Below are positions 1 through 6,740 of a stretch of DNA of 64,000 bases, one piece after another. Within the stretch, counting starts at the first letter, position 1. The number at the start of each line of letters is the position of its first letter. The position numbers and the translations under genes are program-made. The notes under the pieces were generated by a model. It made no database searches. It saw only the letters and a program-made list of their open reading frames with translations, and had not been told where the DNA came from. Origin of the DNA: Alkalicoccus urumqiensis (GTDB lineage: Bacteria > Bacillota > Bacilli > Bacillales > Salisediminibacteriaceae); NCBI RefSeq assembly GCF_002993335.1, contig NZ_PVNS01000003.1, positions 186,001-250,000 of the forward strand. Reading direction: 5' to 3'.

Positions 1-528
1 GGTATCCACCCCGCGCTTCCATAAATGAATGTTATGAAAACGGCGTTCTTTCAGTTCATCGAGCACCGTCTGCGACGTACATAAGTTTAGGTGGGCCCGG
101 TTGTGAAGCGTACGCGCATACCACCAGAGGGCCGGCTTGAAAATCGATACACGGTAGTAATCGGCATATTTCGGAAAGTGGGTGTGATAGGAGGCGATGA
201 GTGGCAGTTTCCGCCGTCTTGCTGCAAAAATGCCCGTGACACCAAGAAATGCCGGATTGACGACGTGAACGACGTCCGGTGCGAACGCATCCAGCTCCCG
301 CCCGACCTTTTTGGAGAAGAGGGAGTACTGTTTGTCTTTGTATAAAAAGAACGTGAAAGCAGGGATGCCGGCTACGCGGCATCCCTCAAATTCCGTTACG
401 CCCAGGTCCGGCGCAATAATTAAAATATCGTGGCCTTCCCGTTTCAGCCAGCGGATCGACGCCGTAAGTCTGGTGACAATTCCGTCGGTGGAGGGAAGGA
501 ACGTTTCGGTAATAATGGCAATCTTCAT
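1..528 (-). CDS. sqdX: Sulfoquinovosyltransferase SqdX, GT4 (partial, C-terminus outside window)
   Basis: Only the first 176 residues are inside the window; the frame is open to base 1. The N-terminus MKIAIITETFLPSTDGIVTR, followed by HVVNPAFLG, ASYHTHFPKYADYY, LNLCTS and LWKRGVDT, matches the sulfolipid-type GT4 glycosyltransferases (SqdX), which move sulfoquinovose from UDP-sulfoquinovose to diacylglycerol at the inner membrane face. It starts 13 bp after the stop of the UDP-sulfoquinovose synthase gene, so the two are very probably one operon. The function rests on motif resemblance plus this neighbour. Other GT4 lipid glycosyltransferases such as MgtA-like mannosyltransferases share the N-terminal pattern, but the pairing with sqdB favours SqdX. 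Confidence 0.85.
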   Translation of the reverse strand, partial: MKIAIITETFLPSTDGIVTRLTASIRWLKREGHDILIIAPDLGVTEFEGCRVAGIPAFTFFLYKDKQYSLFSKKVGRELDAFAPDVVHVVNPAFLGVTGIFAARRRKLPLIASYHTHFPKYADYYRVSIFKPALWWYARTLHNRAHLNLCTSQTVLDELKERRFHNIHLWKRGVDT

Positions 529-541
529 AAGGCAGCGTCCT

Positions 542-1774
542 TTATTTTGATGCTTTTTCACCTGGAATGCCCGGCTTGTGGGAGCGGGTCCAGGTGCTTC
601 GAGCTGGAATTTTGTCCATATCGGCACGGTGGGAATATTCTTCGGCAACTTTGGTGACTTCGGTCAGCAGCCCTTCATTCAGCGTGATCGGCTGCAGCCC
701 TTTGGAGAGGAACAGCTCGTTTTTCACGTGCAGGTCGTTTTCTGCCGCTTCGTTCCGCGGGTTGTCGACATACGCCACTTCCGCACCGGTGAGTCCGGCG
801 ATCATCTCAGCGAGGTCGCGCACGCGGTGCGTTTCGGTCATCTGGTTAAAAATAAGTACTTTTTCGTCCGGGGACGGCGGGTGTGCGATGGCAAGTTCAA
901 TGCAGCGCACGGTGTCCTGAATATGAATGAACGCACGTGTCTGACCACCGGTGCCGTGGACGGTCATTGGATAGCCGACGGCTGCCTGCATGAGGAAGCG
1001 GTTCAGCACGGTGCCGTAGTCGCCGTCGTAATCAAACCGGTTAATGAGCCGCTCATCGAGCTTCGTTTCTTCGGTGTTCGTTCCCCACACAATTCCCTGA
1101 TGCAGGTCTGTGATGCGGATGCGGTCGTTTTTATTGTAAAACTGGAACAACAGCTGATCCTGTGACTTCGTCATATGATATACCGAGCCGGGATTGGTCG
1201 GATAGAGAATCTGCTGCTCCACACGTTCCCCGGCTTCCGTTGTGACTTCGACATCAAGGTAGCCTTCCGGAATAGCCATGCCGGCAGTGCCGTAGCCGTA
1301 TACGCCCATCGTCCCGAGGTGGACAAGATGGATGTCGAGTCCGGACTCCACGACCGCTGCAAGCAGATTGTGGGTGGCGTTCATGTTGTTATCGACGGTG
1401 TACCGCTTATGAGCCGCACTTTTCATCGAGTAGGGCGCCGAGCGCTGTTCGGCAAAATGAACGATGGCATCCGGCTGTTCTGTTACGAGCAGATGAAGGA
1501 GCGCATCGAACTGCTCTGCAATATTGATGCGGTGGAACCGGATTGTTTTTCCAGTGATATCCTCCCATGCCTCAAGCCGTTTTCCGAGGGGCTGAATCGG
1601 CGTGAGTGACTCTGCTTCCAGTTCCACGTCAATCTCCCGGCGGGACAGATTGTCCACAATAATAACCTCGTGACCGGCATTTGATAAGTGGAGACTCGTC
1701 GGCCAGCCGCAGAATCCATCTCCTCCCATCACCATAATTTTTTTGCGCGTCTGCTTCGTTCCGCTCAAAAACAT
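542..1774 (-). CDS. sqdB: UDP-sulfoquinovose synthase SqdB
   Basis: 410-aa extended short-chain dehydrogenase. The variant Rossmann motif MGGDGFCGW (residues 16-24), the stretch VHFAEQRSAPYSM, the LGTMGVYG segment and the YHMTKSQDQ Tyr-xxx-Lys pair are typical of SQD1/SqdB enzymes, which convert UDP-glucose and sulfite to UDP-sulfoquinovose, the head-group donor of sulfolipid. Length fits the family. The ATG at 1774 has AGGGGG close upstream; the later Met at codon 14 has no ribosome site. It is followed by the SqdX-like transferase, giving a two-gene sulfolipid module. Sulfolipid is best known from photosynthetic cells, so its presence in a Bacillaceae genome is notable. The family call is firm; actual lipid production is inferred. 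Confidence 0.93.
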   Translation of the reverse strand: MFLSGTKQTRKKIMVMGGDGFCGWPTSLHLSNAGHEVIIVDNLSRREIDVELEAESLTPIQPLGKRLEAWEDITGKTIRFHRINIAEQFDALLHLLVTEQPDAIVHFAEQRSAPYSMKSAAHKRYTVDNNMNATHNLLAAVVESGLDIHLVHLGTMGVYGYGTAGMAIPEGYLDVEVTTEAGERVEQQILYPTNPGSVYHMTKSQDQLLFQFYNKNDRIRITDLHQGIVWGTNTEETKLDERLINRFDYDGDYGTVLNRFLMQAAVGYPMTVHGTGGQTRAFIHIQDTVRCIELAIAHPPSPDEKVLIFNQMTETHRVRDLAEMIAGLTGAEVAYVDNPRNEAAENDLHVKNELFLSKGLQPITLNEGLLTEVTKVAEEYSHRADMDKIPARSTWTRSHKPGIPGEKASK

Positions 1775-1908
1775 AACCCCCTGGAACCCATCTGTTGATG
1801 AGTTTCTACATATTTAAGAACCATCTGTTTTCCATTGTACAGAGGTACGAAGGAAATTACTATTAATTTCCCGTAAAGAAAGGCGGGGAAACAGGAAGTT
1901 TTATCAAT

Positions 1909-1942
1909 GAAAAACCGCCCGGAACATCTATCCCGGACGGTG
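1909..1942 (-). terminator. Rho-independent terminator of the selenoprotein operon
   Basis: On the minus strand ACCGTCCGG and CCGGGCGGT pair over nine positions (one G-U) around a ten-base loop and run into TTTTTC. It lies just after the stop codon at 1950-1952. Confidence 0.85.
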
Positions 1943-1949
1943 CCTGTCA

Positions 1950-2687
1950 TTAATCGCGTTTCCACCTGTACGGAAGTTTACGCACTTCCTCGAGCGACAG
2001 GGTGGACAGTCCATCGAGCATGTCCCGGACAATGTTTTCCTGAAGGTCGCTGCGCCCGGGCTGGCCGAACGTGCGGCCGAGCGGAAACTTGATGCTGAAC
2101 GCGCGGGGGGCGTGGACGAGCTCTGTCAGATCCGGAAAATGTGTGATGGACATCGTTGCGATGCCTGCTTTTTCAACTTCTTTTTGAATCAATCCGACCG
2201 ATTGATGGCAGATATATCAGCCGGGGGAGAGAAGGAGAATGTCGACCTTCTCTTCTTTCAGTACCGATAGAATGTCCGGTATGCTCTCGTTCATTAATTT
2301 ATCGGTTCTCGGAATATACCCCATCATGCCGAACAGCGTCGGAGCGAGGGAACCGACAGCCCCTTCGTTCTCCAGCTTCTGAAGAACGGAAATAGGGAAA
2401 ACGGTGTTCACATCTTCCTCCGCTGCTTCGGTATCGTAGTGGGTGTGTGTGACCATCAGATCCTCCGTGCGGCTTCCAGCGGGGATTCTCCGGACGCCCC
2501 AGTCTCCCGCATCGACATCAAACGGGGGATCCTCCTTTAAATGGACGCCGGCGGTGGTGAGAAAAGAAATGCGTGCCTGCTCCGGCGGAACCGCCGTTGT
2601 CAGAGACGACACGCGGGATTTCCCGTGCTTTTTAATCGAACGTCTTGCGATCCACTGATTGATTTGATCTTTCATACGGGAAAACAT
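1950..2687 (-). CDS. GrdB-like selenoprotein (glycine/sarcosine/betaine reductase selenoprotein B family), Sec157 encoded by UGA
   Basis: Read through one in-frame TGA (2219-2217) this is a 245-residue protein. The halves are 156 aa before the TGA and 88 aa after, with no frame shift. Around the TGA the protein reads LLLSPG-U-YICHQSVGLIQKE, so UGA falls where the family has the first redox residue of a Cys-x-x-Cys or Sec-x-x-Cys motif (Sec157, Cys160). Upstream segments ISFLTTAGVHL, VTHTHYD and NTVFPISVLQKLENEGAVG, and the tail LEEVRKLPY, are also family-typical. A SECIS-like hairpin follows the UGA. AAGGAGG stands seven bases before the ATG at 2687. It is the last gene of an operon with a flavodoxin-type reductase and an OsmC-like Sec protein. 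The family is related to GrdB; the substrate is unknown. A nonsense pseudogene is the alternative, disfavoured by the intact second half and the hairpin. Confidence 0.88.
2188..2219 (-). promoter_or_regulatory. SECIS-like element directing Sec insertion in the GrdB-like gene
   Basis: The UGA is 2219-2217. After 10 bases, ATCAATC (2206-2200) and GATTGAT (2194-2188) form a perfect 7-bp stem closing a five-base loop GGTCG, whose GG starts 18 bases after the UGA. Bacterial SECIS elements are hairpins just 3' of the UGA with a GG(U) apical loop, as in E. coli fdhF. Spacing and loop fit that model. The stem is also coding sequence. Confidence 0.82.
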
Positions 2688-2700
2688 TGTCTTCCTCCTT

Positions 2701-3318
2701 CTATTCCTGCACGTTTCCGTCTGCAGGAATCGGGTGGTCTTTCAGCAGCCGGGCGAAATGATACACGTTGTGGGCGAGCACTTTGGCATTTTTCAGCGTG
2801 AATTCGTTATCCTGCGCTGTGTCCATAAAAGATGGGCCGGGTCCTGCTTCGCCGACCCAGTATGCGTCGACATTCGGCGGAACGGTAAAGCCGATATGAG
2901 CGAGACCGTAGAGAATCGATTTTGCCGACTCCTTCGCACCGTCTTCATTGCCGGTGACGACTGCGGCGCCGATTTTGTTGTAGTAAATGCCCTGTCCTTT
3001 CTCATTCGTTTCACTGCTTGATGCATACAGCCGCTCCATTGTCAGCGTGGCGACGCTGCTCTTTTCTCCGATCCAGATCGGCGTGCCGACGACAACGATA
3101 TCCGCTTCCATCACTTTTTCCATGATAAGCGGCCATTCGTCCCCGTCCCCCAGATCCGGCTCCATGCCGAATTTTACGTTGTAATCAGCCACGCGGACTT
3201 CCTCCACGGCGACATCCTTTTTCTCAAGCCAGCCTGTAACATGCTGAAACAGGGCGGACGTATGGGACGGCTCACTGCTGTTTTTGAGGGATCCGTTCAA
3301 GTACAATGCCTTGATCAT
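2701..3318 (-). CDS. NAD(P)H-dependent FMN reductase / flavodoxin-family oxidoreductase
   Basis: 205 aa. The N-terminal ALYLNGSLK segment and VVVGTPIWIGEKSS are the phosphate- and flavin-binding loops of the NADPH-dependent FMN reductase (flavodoxin-like) family. The start is taken at ATG 3318, behind GGAAGAGGAGGAAG, rather than the longer in-frame GTG. It overlaps the upstream OsmC-like gene by four bases (ATGA) and is 13 bp from the next gene, so the three genes should be translationally coupled. A flavin reductase between two probable selenoproteins could supply electrons to one or both; that is inference. The exact substrate cannot be read from the sequence. Confidence 0.85.
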   Translation of the reverse strand: MIKALYLNGSLKNSSEPSHTSALFQHVTGWLEKKDVAVEEVRVADYNVKFGMEPDLGDGDEWPLIMEKVMEADIVVVGTPIWIGEKSSVATLTMERLYASSSETNEKGQGIYYNKIGAAVVTGNEDGAKESAKSILYGLAHIGFTVPPNVDAYWVGEAGPGPSFMDTAQDNEFTLKNAKVLAHNVYHFARLLKDHPIPADGNVQE

Positions 3319-3791
3319 GACTCTTCCTCCTCTTCCGTAATCTCCCACGTGTGGTGAAATTCCACGCAGCCTTTCAGCGTCTGGGCAACCGGACAGCCCC
3401 GTTCAAATACCGAAAGCACCCGCTCGCATGCCTCCCGTTTTCCGGCAGGGATTATTAAGTGGTAGTGACAGTCAATCCGGGTGATCTTTAGAACGCCGTC
3501 CGGCGCTTCGATCGTGCCCTGGACATCGGTTTTTACTTTGTTCGGATACGGTGGAATGTGACGCGCTGCCAGCGCGCCGGACAGAGTCCCGGTCAGTCAG
3601 CCGCCAGCTGCTGCGACGATGTGGTCGAGTGTGGACGGATATTCGATTTCGGGTTCAACGCCGTAGAACTCTTTCACGCCTCCGTGGACACCGAAGTCAA
3701 GTCCTTCTTCAAAGCCGTCAATGTACGCTTTCCGATGGGGAGGTTCCTGCTGCTCGATCGTTATTTTCGTCAATGCCTGTGGCTGTGCCAT
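3315..3791 (-). CDS. OsmC-like selenoprotein with Sec65 (UGA) at the catalytic cysteine position
   Basis: 158 aa when the in-frame TGA at 3599-3597 is read as selenocysteine. The sequence runs TLDHIVAAAGG-U-LTGTLSGAL; OsmC/Ohr proteins have their peroxide-reactive cysteine exactly here (AAxxC-L-T). The partner cysteine is present at residue 133 in the conserved RGCPVAQTL motif. The frame continues cleanly for 93 codons after the UGA and ends in the ATGA overlap with the reductase gene. A SECIS-like hairpin follows the UGA. AGGAGG precedes the ATG at 3791. Expected role: thiol- or selenol-based reduction of organic hydroperoxides in the cytoplasm. OsmC-like selenoproteins are known from surveys of other bacteria. 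If this were a pseudogene one would not expect UGA exactly at the catalytic residue with a GG-loop hairpin behind it. Confidence 0.9.
3560..3599 (-). promoter_or_regulatory. SECIS-like element directing Sec insertion in the OsmC-like gene
   Basis: After the UGA (3599-3597) bases 3578-3571 (GGCGCGCT) pair with 3567-3560 (AGCGCGTC) over eight positions, one being G-U, closing a tight GGC loop at 3570-3568. The loop GG starts 27 bases after the UGA, inside the range I recall for bacterial SECIS elements. Confidence 0.75.
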
Positions 3792-3830
3792 CGTACCGCC
3801 TCCTGTGAAAGTATGGATCTACACGGATTT

Positions 3831-3856
3831 ATTCCCGTCGGAAGCGGAAGGGAAAC
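3831..3856 (-). promoter_or_regulatory. Candidate sigma-B type promoter of the selenoprotein operon
   Basis: On the minus strand GTTTCC, 14 bases, then GGGAAT, followed about 40 bases later by the OsmC-like ATG. This resembles the Bacillus sigma-B consensus (GTTTAA, 12-15 bases, GGGTAT or GGGAAT). No good sigma-A promoter is visible in the same stretch. Weak evidence alone. Confidence 0.4.
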
Positions 3857-3892
3857 CGCAGGTGTGGGCCGGCTTACACTCGGTAGACAGAA

Positions 3893-3924
3893 AAGACACT
3901 CCCATCGAGCGGGAGCGTCCTTTA
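3893..3924 (-). terminator. Terminator of mgtE
   Basis: Minus-strand GACGCTCCC and GGGAGTGTC pair with one mismatch around GCTCGAT and continue into TTTTC, right behind the mgtE stop codon. Confidence 0.75.
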
Positions 3925-3927
3925 TTA

Positions 3928-5274
3928 TCAGGTGAGCTGGGCTAAAAACGCTGTCGCAATGCCAAAGTAGATCAGCAGGGACAGGATGTCGTTAATCGTT
4001 GTAATGAGCGGGCCGGAAGCGATGGCAGGGTCGATGTTCAGCTTGTATAAAATCAGCGGAATGACCGTTCCGGCAAGCGTTCCGATAATGAGCGTAATGA
4101 GAAGCGAGGAGCCGACAACAAATCCGAGAATCCAGCTTCCCTGCCAGACGAAAGCGATCACGGAGATCAGGAGGGCGCACGTCACGCCGATGATGATACC
4201 GACCCACAGCTCTCTGAATATCAGTTTGATGACGCGGCTTGTCGTCAGCGAATCCGAAACGAGTCCGCGGACGACGACGGCGAGCGACTGCGTTCCGGTG
4301 TTACCGGTCATGCCTGCGATCATCGGCATGAAGAATGCGAGCGCCACGACGGTGCCGAGTGTATCCTCAAAGCCGCTGATAATTCCGCCGGAAATCAGCC
4401 CGACGAATAAGAGGAGAATGAGCCACGGAAGCCTCCGCCATGCAGCAGTGAGCGGCTTTGTGTGGAAGTCGATCGATTTACCGGATGCAGAGAGTTTTTC
4501 AATATCCTCGTTTGCTTCCTGAATGACGACATCCAGTACGTCATCAACCGTCAGCACACCGACAAGCGTATTGTCCTCGTCCACGACCGGCATCGAGACG
4601 AAGTCGTAGCGGTTTAACAGCATCGCGGCTTCTTCCTGGTCCGTATAGACGTCGACTTTGACGACGCGTGTATACATGACGTCCTCCACCTGCTCTTTGG
4701 CGTCGGCAAGAAGCAGGTCTCTGTAGGAGATAACGCCGACGAGCTTCCGGTCCTCGTCGATGACATACAGGTAGTTCAGGTACTCTGCGAGCTCGGCAAA
4801 ATGACGCAGCTTTTCAATGGCTTCTCCGATGGTGTAATGGCGCCGGATCCAGACGAACCGGTCGTTCATTAACCGGCCGGCCGTTTCCTCCGGATAGTTC
4901 ATCAGCTGGCGGACGCGGGTGGACTCCTCTGCTTCCATGGCAGAGAGAAGTTCTTTCATTTTTTCCTGGTCCAGATCGGACAGAAAGGAGGCAAGTTCAT
5001 CGTTTTCCATGAGATCGAGCACCTTCACCGACCGCTGGGCTCCGAGCGTATCCAGAATTTCCAGCTGCGTTTCCCGGTCCAATTCTTCAATGATATCGGT
5101 CATTTCCTCCACCGTTAAATAATGAACGAATTTTCTTCGGTGTTTGGCAGGGAGAGCAAGGTAGACCTGTGCCATGTCATACGGCTGCAGCTCGTCCATG
5201 ATTTCCTGAAACTCTCTGCGGCGGGCTTCTTTCAGCGTTTTAATAACAGCAAGCATTAATTCGTTTTCTGTCAC
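3928..5274 (-). CDS. mgtE: Magnesium transporter MgtE
   Basis: 448 aa from GTG 5274 (AAAGGCGGG six bases upstream); a GTG ten codons earlier is open but has no ribosome site. Order of domains: N-terminal superhelical MgtE_N region (about 1-120, with ELQPYDMAQVYLAL), two CBS domains (about 130-250, with VISYRDLLLAD and VLTVDDVLDVV) and a C-terminal membrane part of about five helices with the pore stretch FMPMIAGMTGNTGTQS. MgtE is a Mg2+-gated channel for magnesium uptake; the cytosolic domains sense Mg2+. The gene is alone between its own promoter and terminator. No M-box riboswitch fits in the roughly 65-base leader. Confidence 0.96.
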   Translation of the reverse strand: MTENELMLAVIKTLKEARRREFQEIMDELQPYDMAQVYLALPAKHRRKFVHYLTVEEMTDIIEELDRETQLEILDTLGAQRSVKVLDLMENDELASFLSDLDQEKMKELLSAMEAEESTRVRQLMNYPEETAGRLMNDRFVWIRRHYTIGEAIEKLRHFAELAEYLNYLYVIDEDRKLVGVISYRDLLLADAKEQVEDVMYTRVVKVDVYTDQEEAAMLLNRYDFVSMPVVDEDNTLVGVLTVDDVLDVVIQEANEDIEKLSASGKSIDFHTKPLTAAWRRLPWLILLLFVGLISGGIISGFEDTLGTVVALAFFMPMIAGMTGNTGTQSLAVVVRGLVSDSLTTSRVIKLIFRELWVGIIIGVTCALLISVIAFVWQGSWILGFVVGSSLLITLIIGTLAGTVIPLILYKLNIDPAIASGPLITTINDILSLLIYFGIATAFLAQLT

Positions 5275-5347
5275 GGAAATCCCGCCTTTCTTTCTGCGCA
5301 GCACAGGAGGAAAAACAGTGTATGCTTTCCTTATGTAGGGCGCTGCT

Positions 5348-5376
5348 GGTATACTTAAATTCTATACGATAAACAA
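5348..5376 (-). promoter_or_regulatory. Sigma-A promoter of mgtE
   Basis: Minus strand: TTGTTT (5376-5371), 17 bases, TATACC (5353-5348). Transcription would start about 65 bases before the mgtE GTG. Confidence 0.65.
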
Positions 5377-5474
5377 GTTCCCTTTCTGCAGAAAAGAAAA
5401 CTGGCAGGTTAGATAACGGATAAAAACGGGAATAATTCATCCCAGCAGCGGTAGAGGATAGAGGAGGAAACACC

Positions 5475-6161
5475 ATGACTCAGGAAAAAACGAGGGAAGC
5501 AGAAGTCAGCGGTTTTATGACTTCACTGTTAAGGCGCCACTTCGGCCGGGGCCCACAGGCAGTATACGTCACGATCGCACCCCCATATATGACGGTGCAG
5601 CTCCGCGGCTTTTTAACACCGATGGAGGAAGGTCTTCTCCGTCAGGGAGATAAACGCCGTGTCATGCAGACGCGCGATGTTGTGATGGATGAACTGCGCC
5701 CGCACATTGTTGAAGAGCTGCGTCAGGCGGCGGATCTGGAACTGAAAGAATTATATATGGACTGGGATCTGGACACGGAGAATGCGATGCTGATCGGTGT
5801 ACTCGATACAGAGGATGTCCGGGAAGCGGAGTGGCCGGCGGATATCCACCGCGATATGCTCGTAAAAGCTTTGTCTGACGCGAGTGAGAAAGCGGAAAAG
5901 CGTCCGGAGCGTGTGGACCTTCATATGCTGAGCGACCGGATTATTCTGGCGGAGCGTCATCAGATTCTCGTCCGGATTGAAAAACAGCTGATTCAAAACG
6001 GCGTGGTGGAAGAATTGAAGCTCGCCAAGCGTCCGATCGAGCGGCAGGTATTGAAAGAAGTACCGCTGCAGCGGGCGGTAAGCCGGAAAATTGAGCACTA
6101 TTTTGTCGAGTGGAACTTTGATACCGACAAGGGCTTCGTCGTTCTCGTTCTGGAAGCCTGA
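5475..6161 (+). CDS. MpsC-family (DUF2294) protein with two repeats
   Basis: 228 aa, soluble. Two copies of the DUF2294/MpsC-type domain: one at about 10-115 (YVTIAPPYMTVQLRGFLTPME ending ELYMDWDLDTENAMLIGVL) and a shorter second one at about 135-228 ending with the parallel IEHYFVEWNFDTDKGFVVLVLEA. The repeated Y-x-D/E-W-x-x-D-T-x-x-x-x-x-V-x-V-L signature supports an internal duplication. Databases name the family after MpsC of a Na+-translocating, membrane-potential-generating system, but I see no MpsA or MpsB next to it, so its role here is unknown. GAGGAGG lies before the ATG. Monocistronic with a strong terminator. Confidence 0.7.
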   Translation: MTQEKTREAEVSGFMTSLLRRHFGRGPQAVYVTIAPPYMTVQLRGFLTPMEEGLLRQGDKRRVMQTRDVVMDELRPHIVEELRQAADLELKELYMDWDLDTENAMLIGVLDTEDVREAEWPADIHRDMLVKALSDASEKAEKRPERVDLHMLSDRIILAERHQILVRIEKQLIQNGVVEELKLAKRPIERQVLKEVPLQRAVSRKIEHYFVEWNFDTDKGFVVLVLEA

Positions 6162-6180
6162 GGGTGGAAAACATACAGAA

Positions 6181-6215
6181 AAGGAACGAGCCGGCAGCCG
6201 GTTCGTTCCTTTTTA
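6181..6215 (+). terminator. Terminator after the MpsC-family gene
   Basis: AAGGAACGAGCCGG pairs with CCGGTTCGTTCCTT (one G-U) around two bases, then TTTT. On the other strand it could also serve the 65-aa gene that ends at 6293. Confidence 0.85.
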
Positions 6216-6292
6216 TCGTCGTTTTTTTAATGTACATACGGATTCGCCCCACCCCGGCGCAGAATGACCTGTTACGGGGTGACATATCCTGT

Positions 6293-6490
6293 TCACTTGA
6301 CAGGCTGGCTGATCGTATTCACTTCACAGTGATGGCAGCGGTCGTATTGATCCTCTTCCAGCTGCTCGATATAGGACAACGAGCTGGTAAATTCACGTTC
6401 TTCAGCTGGAGTGTCGTTGAACCCGCAGGCATCTCCGGCAGAAAGCGTCCGGTGAATTCGTTTTTCTTTATGATCGATGAAAAATCGCAT
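6293..6490 (-). CDS. Hypothetical 65-aa protein with a Cys-His cluster
   Basis: 65 aa from ATG 6490, which has AAAGGAGTG nine bases upstream. An in-frame start at 6562 would lie inside a terminator hairpin and is rejected. The middle is acidic; there is one Cys at DACGF and a C-terminal RCHHCEVN cluster that could bind a metal. I do not recognise the family. It sits directly behind a promoter plus terminator-like hairpin (6535-6684) that may control it by read-through. Confidence 0.55.
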   Translation of the reverse strand: MRFFIDHKEKRIHRTLSAGDACGFNDTPAEEREFTSSLSYIEQLEEDQYDRCHHCEVNTISQPVK

Positions 6491-6534
6491 CGGGGTCACT
6501 CCTTTATTTTTAGTCTGCATAGGCAGCAGCAAAA

Positions 6535-6650
6535 CGAAAAAAAGCCGAAAAGACACATCCATATCGATGCAGTCTTTCCGGCTTTGTAAGCAGCTCTATT
6601 GTCTGTTACATGGAACCATCTGTATTGGTTCCTCTCGTTAAAGGGAACAT
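6535..6650 (-). ncRNA. Candidate small RNA or attenuator leader upstream of the 65-aa gene
   Basis: A minus-strand promoter (6684-6656) is followed by about 110 bases ending in a strong intrinsic terminator: AAGCCGGAAAGAC (6584-6572) pairs with GTCTTTTCGGCTT (6554-6542), then seven T. Before it, GGAACCA (6632-6626) and TGGTTCC (6618-6612) form a perfect hairpin, while an upstream GTTCC (6648-6644) could pair with the same GGAAC, making two exclusive folds. The next gene starts 45 bases beyond the terminator. This could be a free sRNA or an attenuator. I cannot match it to a known riboswitch or T-box. It may also simply end relP transcripts. Confidence 0.5.
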
Positions 6651-6655
6651 TACCC

Positions 6656-6684
6656 ATGGTACGTGCTATTCCCCCTGAAGTCAA
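6656..6684 (-). promoter_or_regulatory. Sigma-A promoter of the candidate sRNA/leader
   Basis: Minus strand TTGACT (6684-6679), exactly 17 bases, TACCAT (6661-6656), placed behind relP and reading toward the terminator at 6542-6584. Confidence 0.55.
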
Positions 6685-6740
6685 CACGCTATGTTTAATT
6701 TGATATTCTTACGGGAATACTACATCATTTCTTTATGCTG

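Noticed and set aside
2217-2687. A complete 156-aa protein ending at the UGA, with a separate 80-aa gene at 1950-2192
   Set aside because: The second part has no ribosome site, begins mid-motif, and is in the same frame; the joined protein matches one family across the UGA.
3597-3791. A 64-aa truncated OsmC-like pseudogene
   Set aside because: The frame stays open for 93 codons with the conserved second cysteine motif and correct overlap with the next gene; UGA falls exactly at the catalytic residue.
5274-5345. M-box riboswitch in front of mgtE
   Set aside because: The leader from the predicted start point is only about 65 bases, too short for an M-box.
6496-6687. 63-aa ORF overlapping the candidate sRNA
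   Set aside because: It has no ribosome site and runs through both the -10 box and the terminator hairpin.
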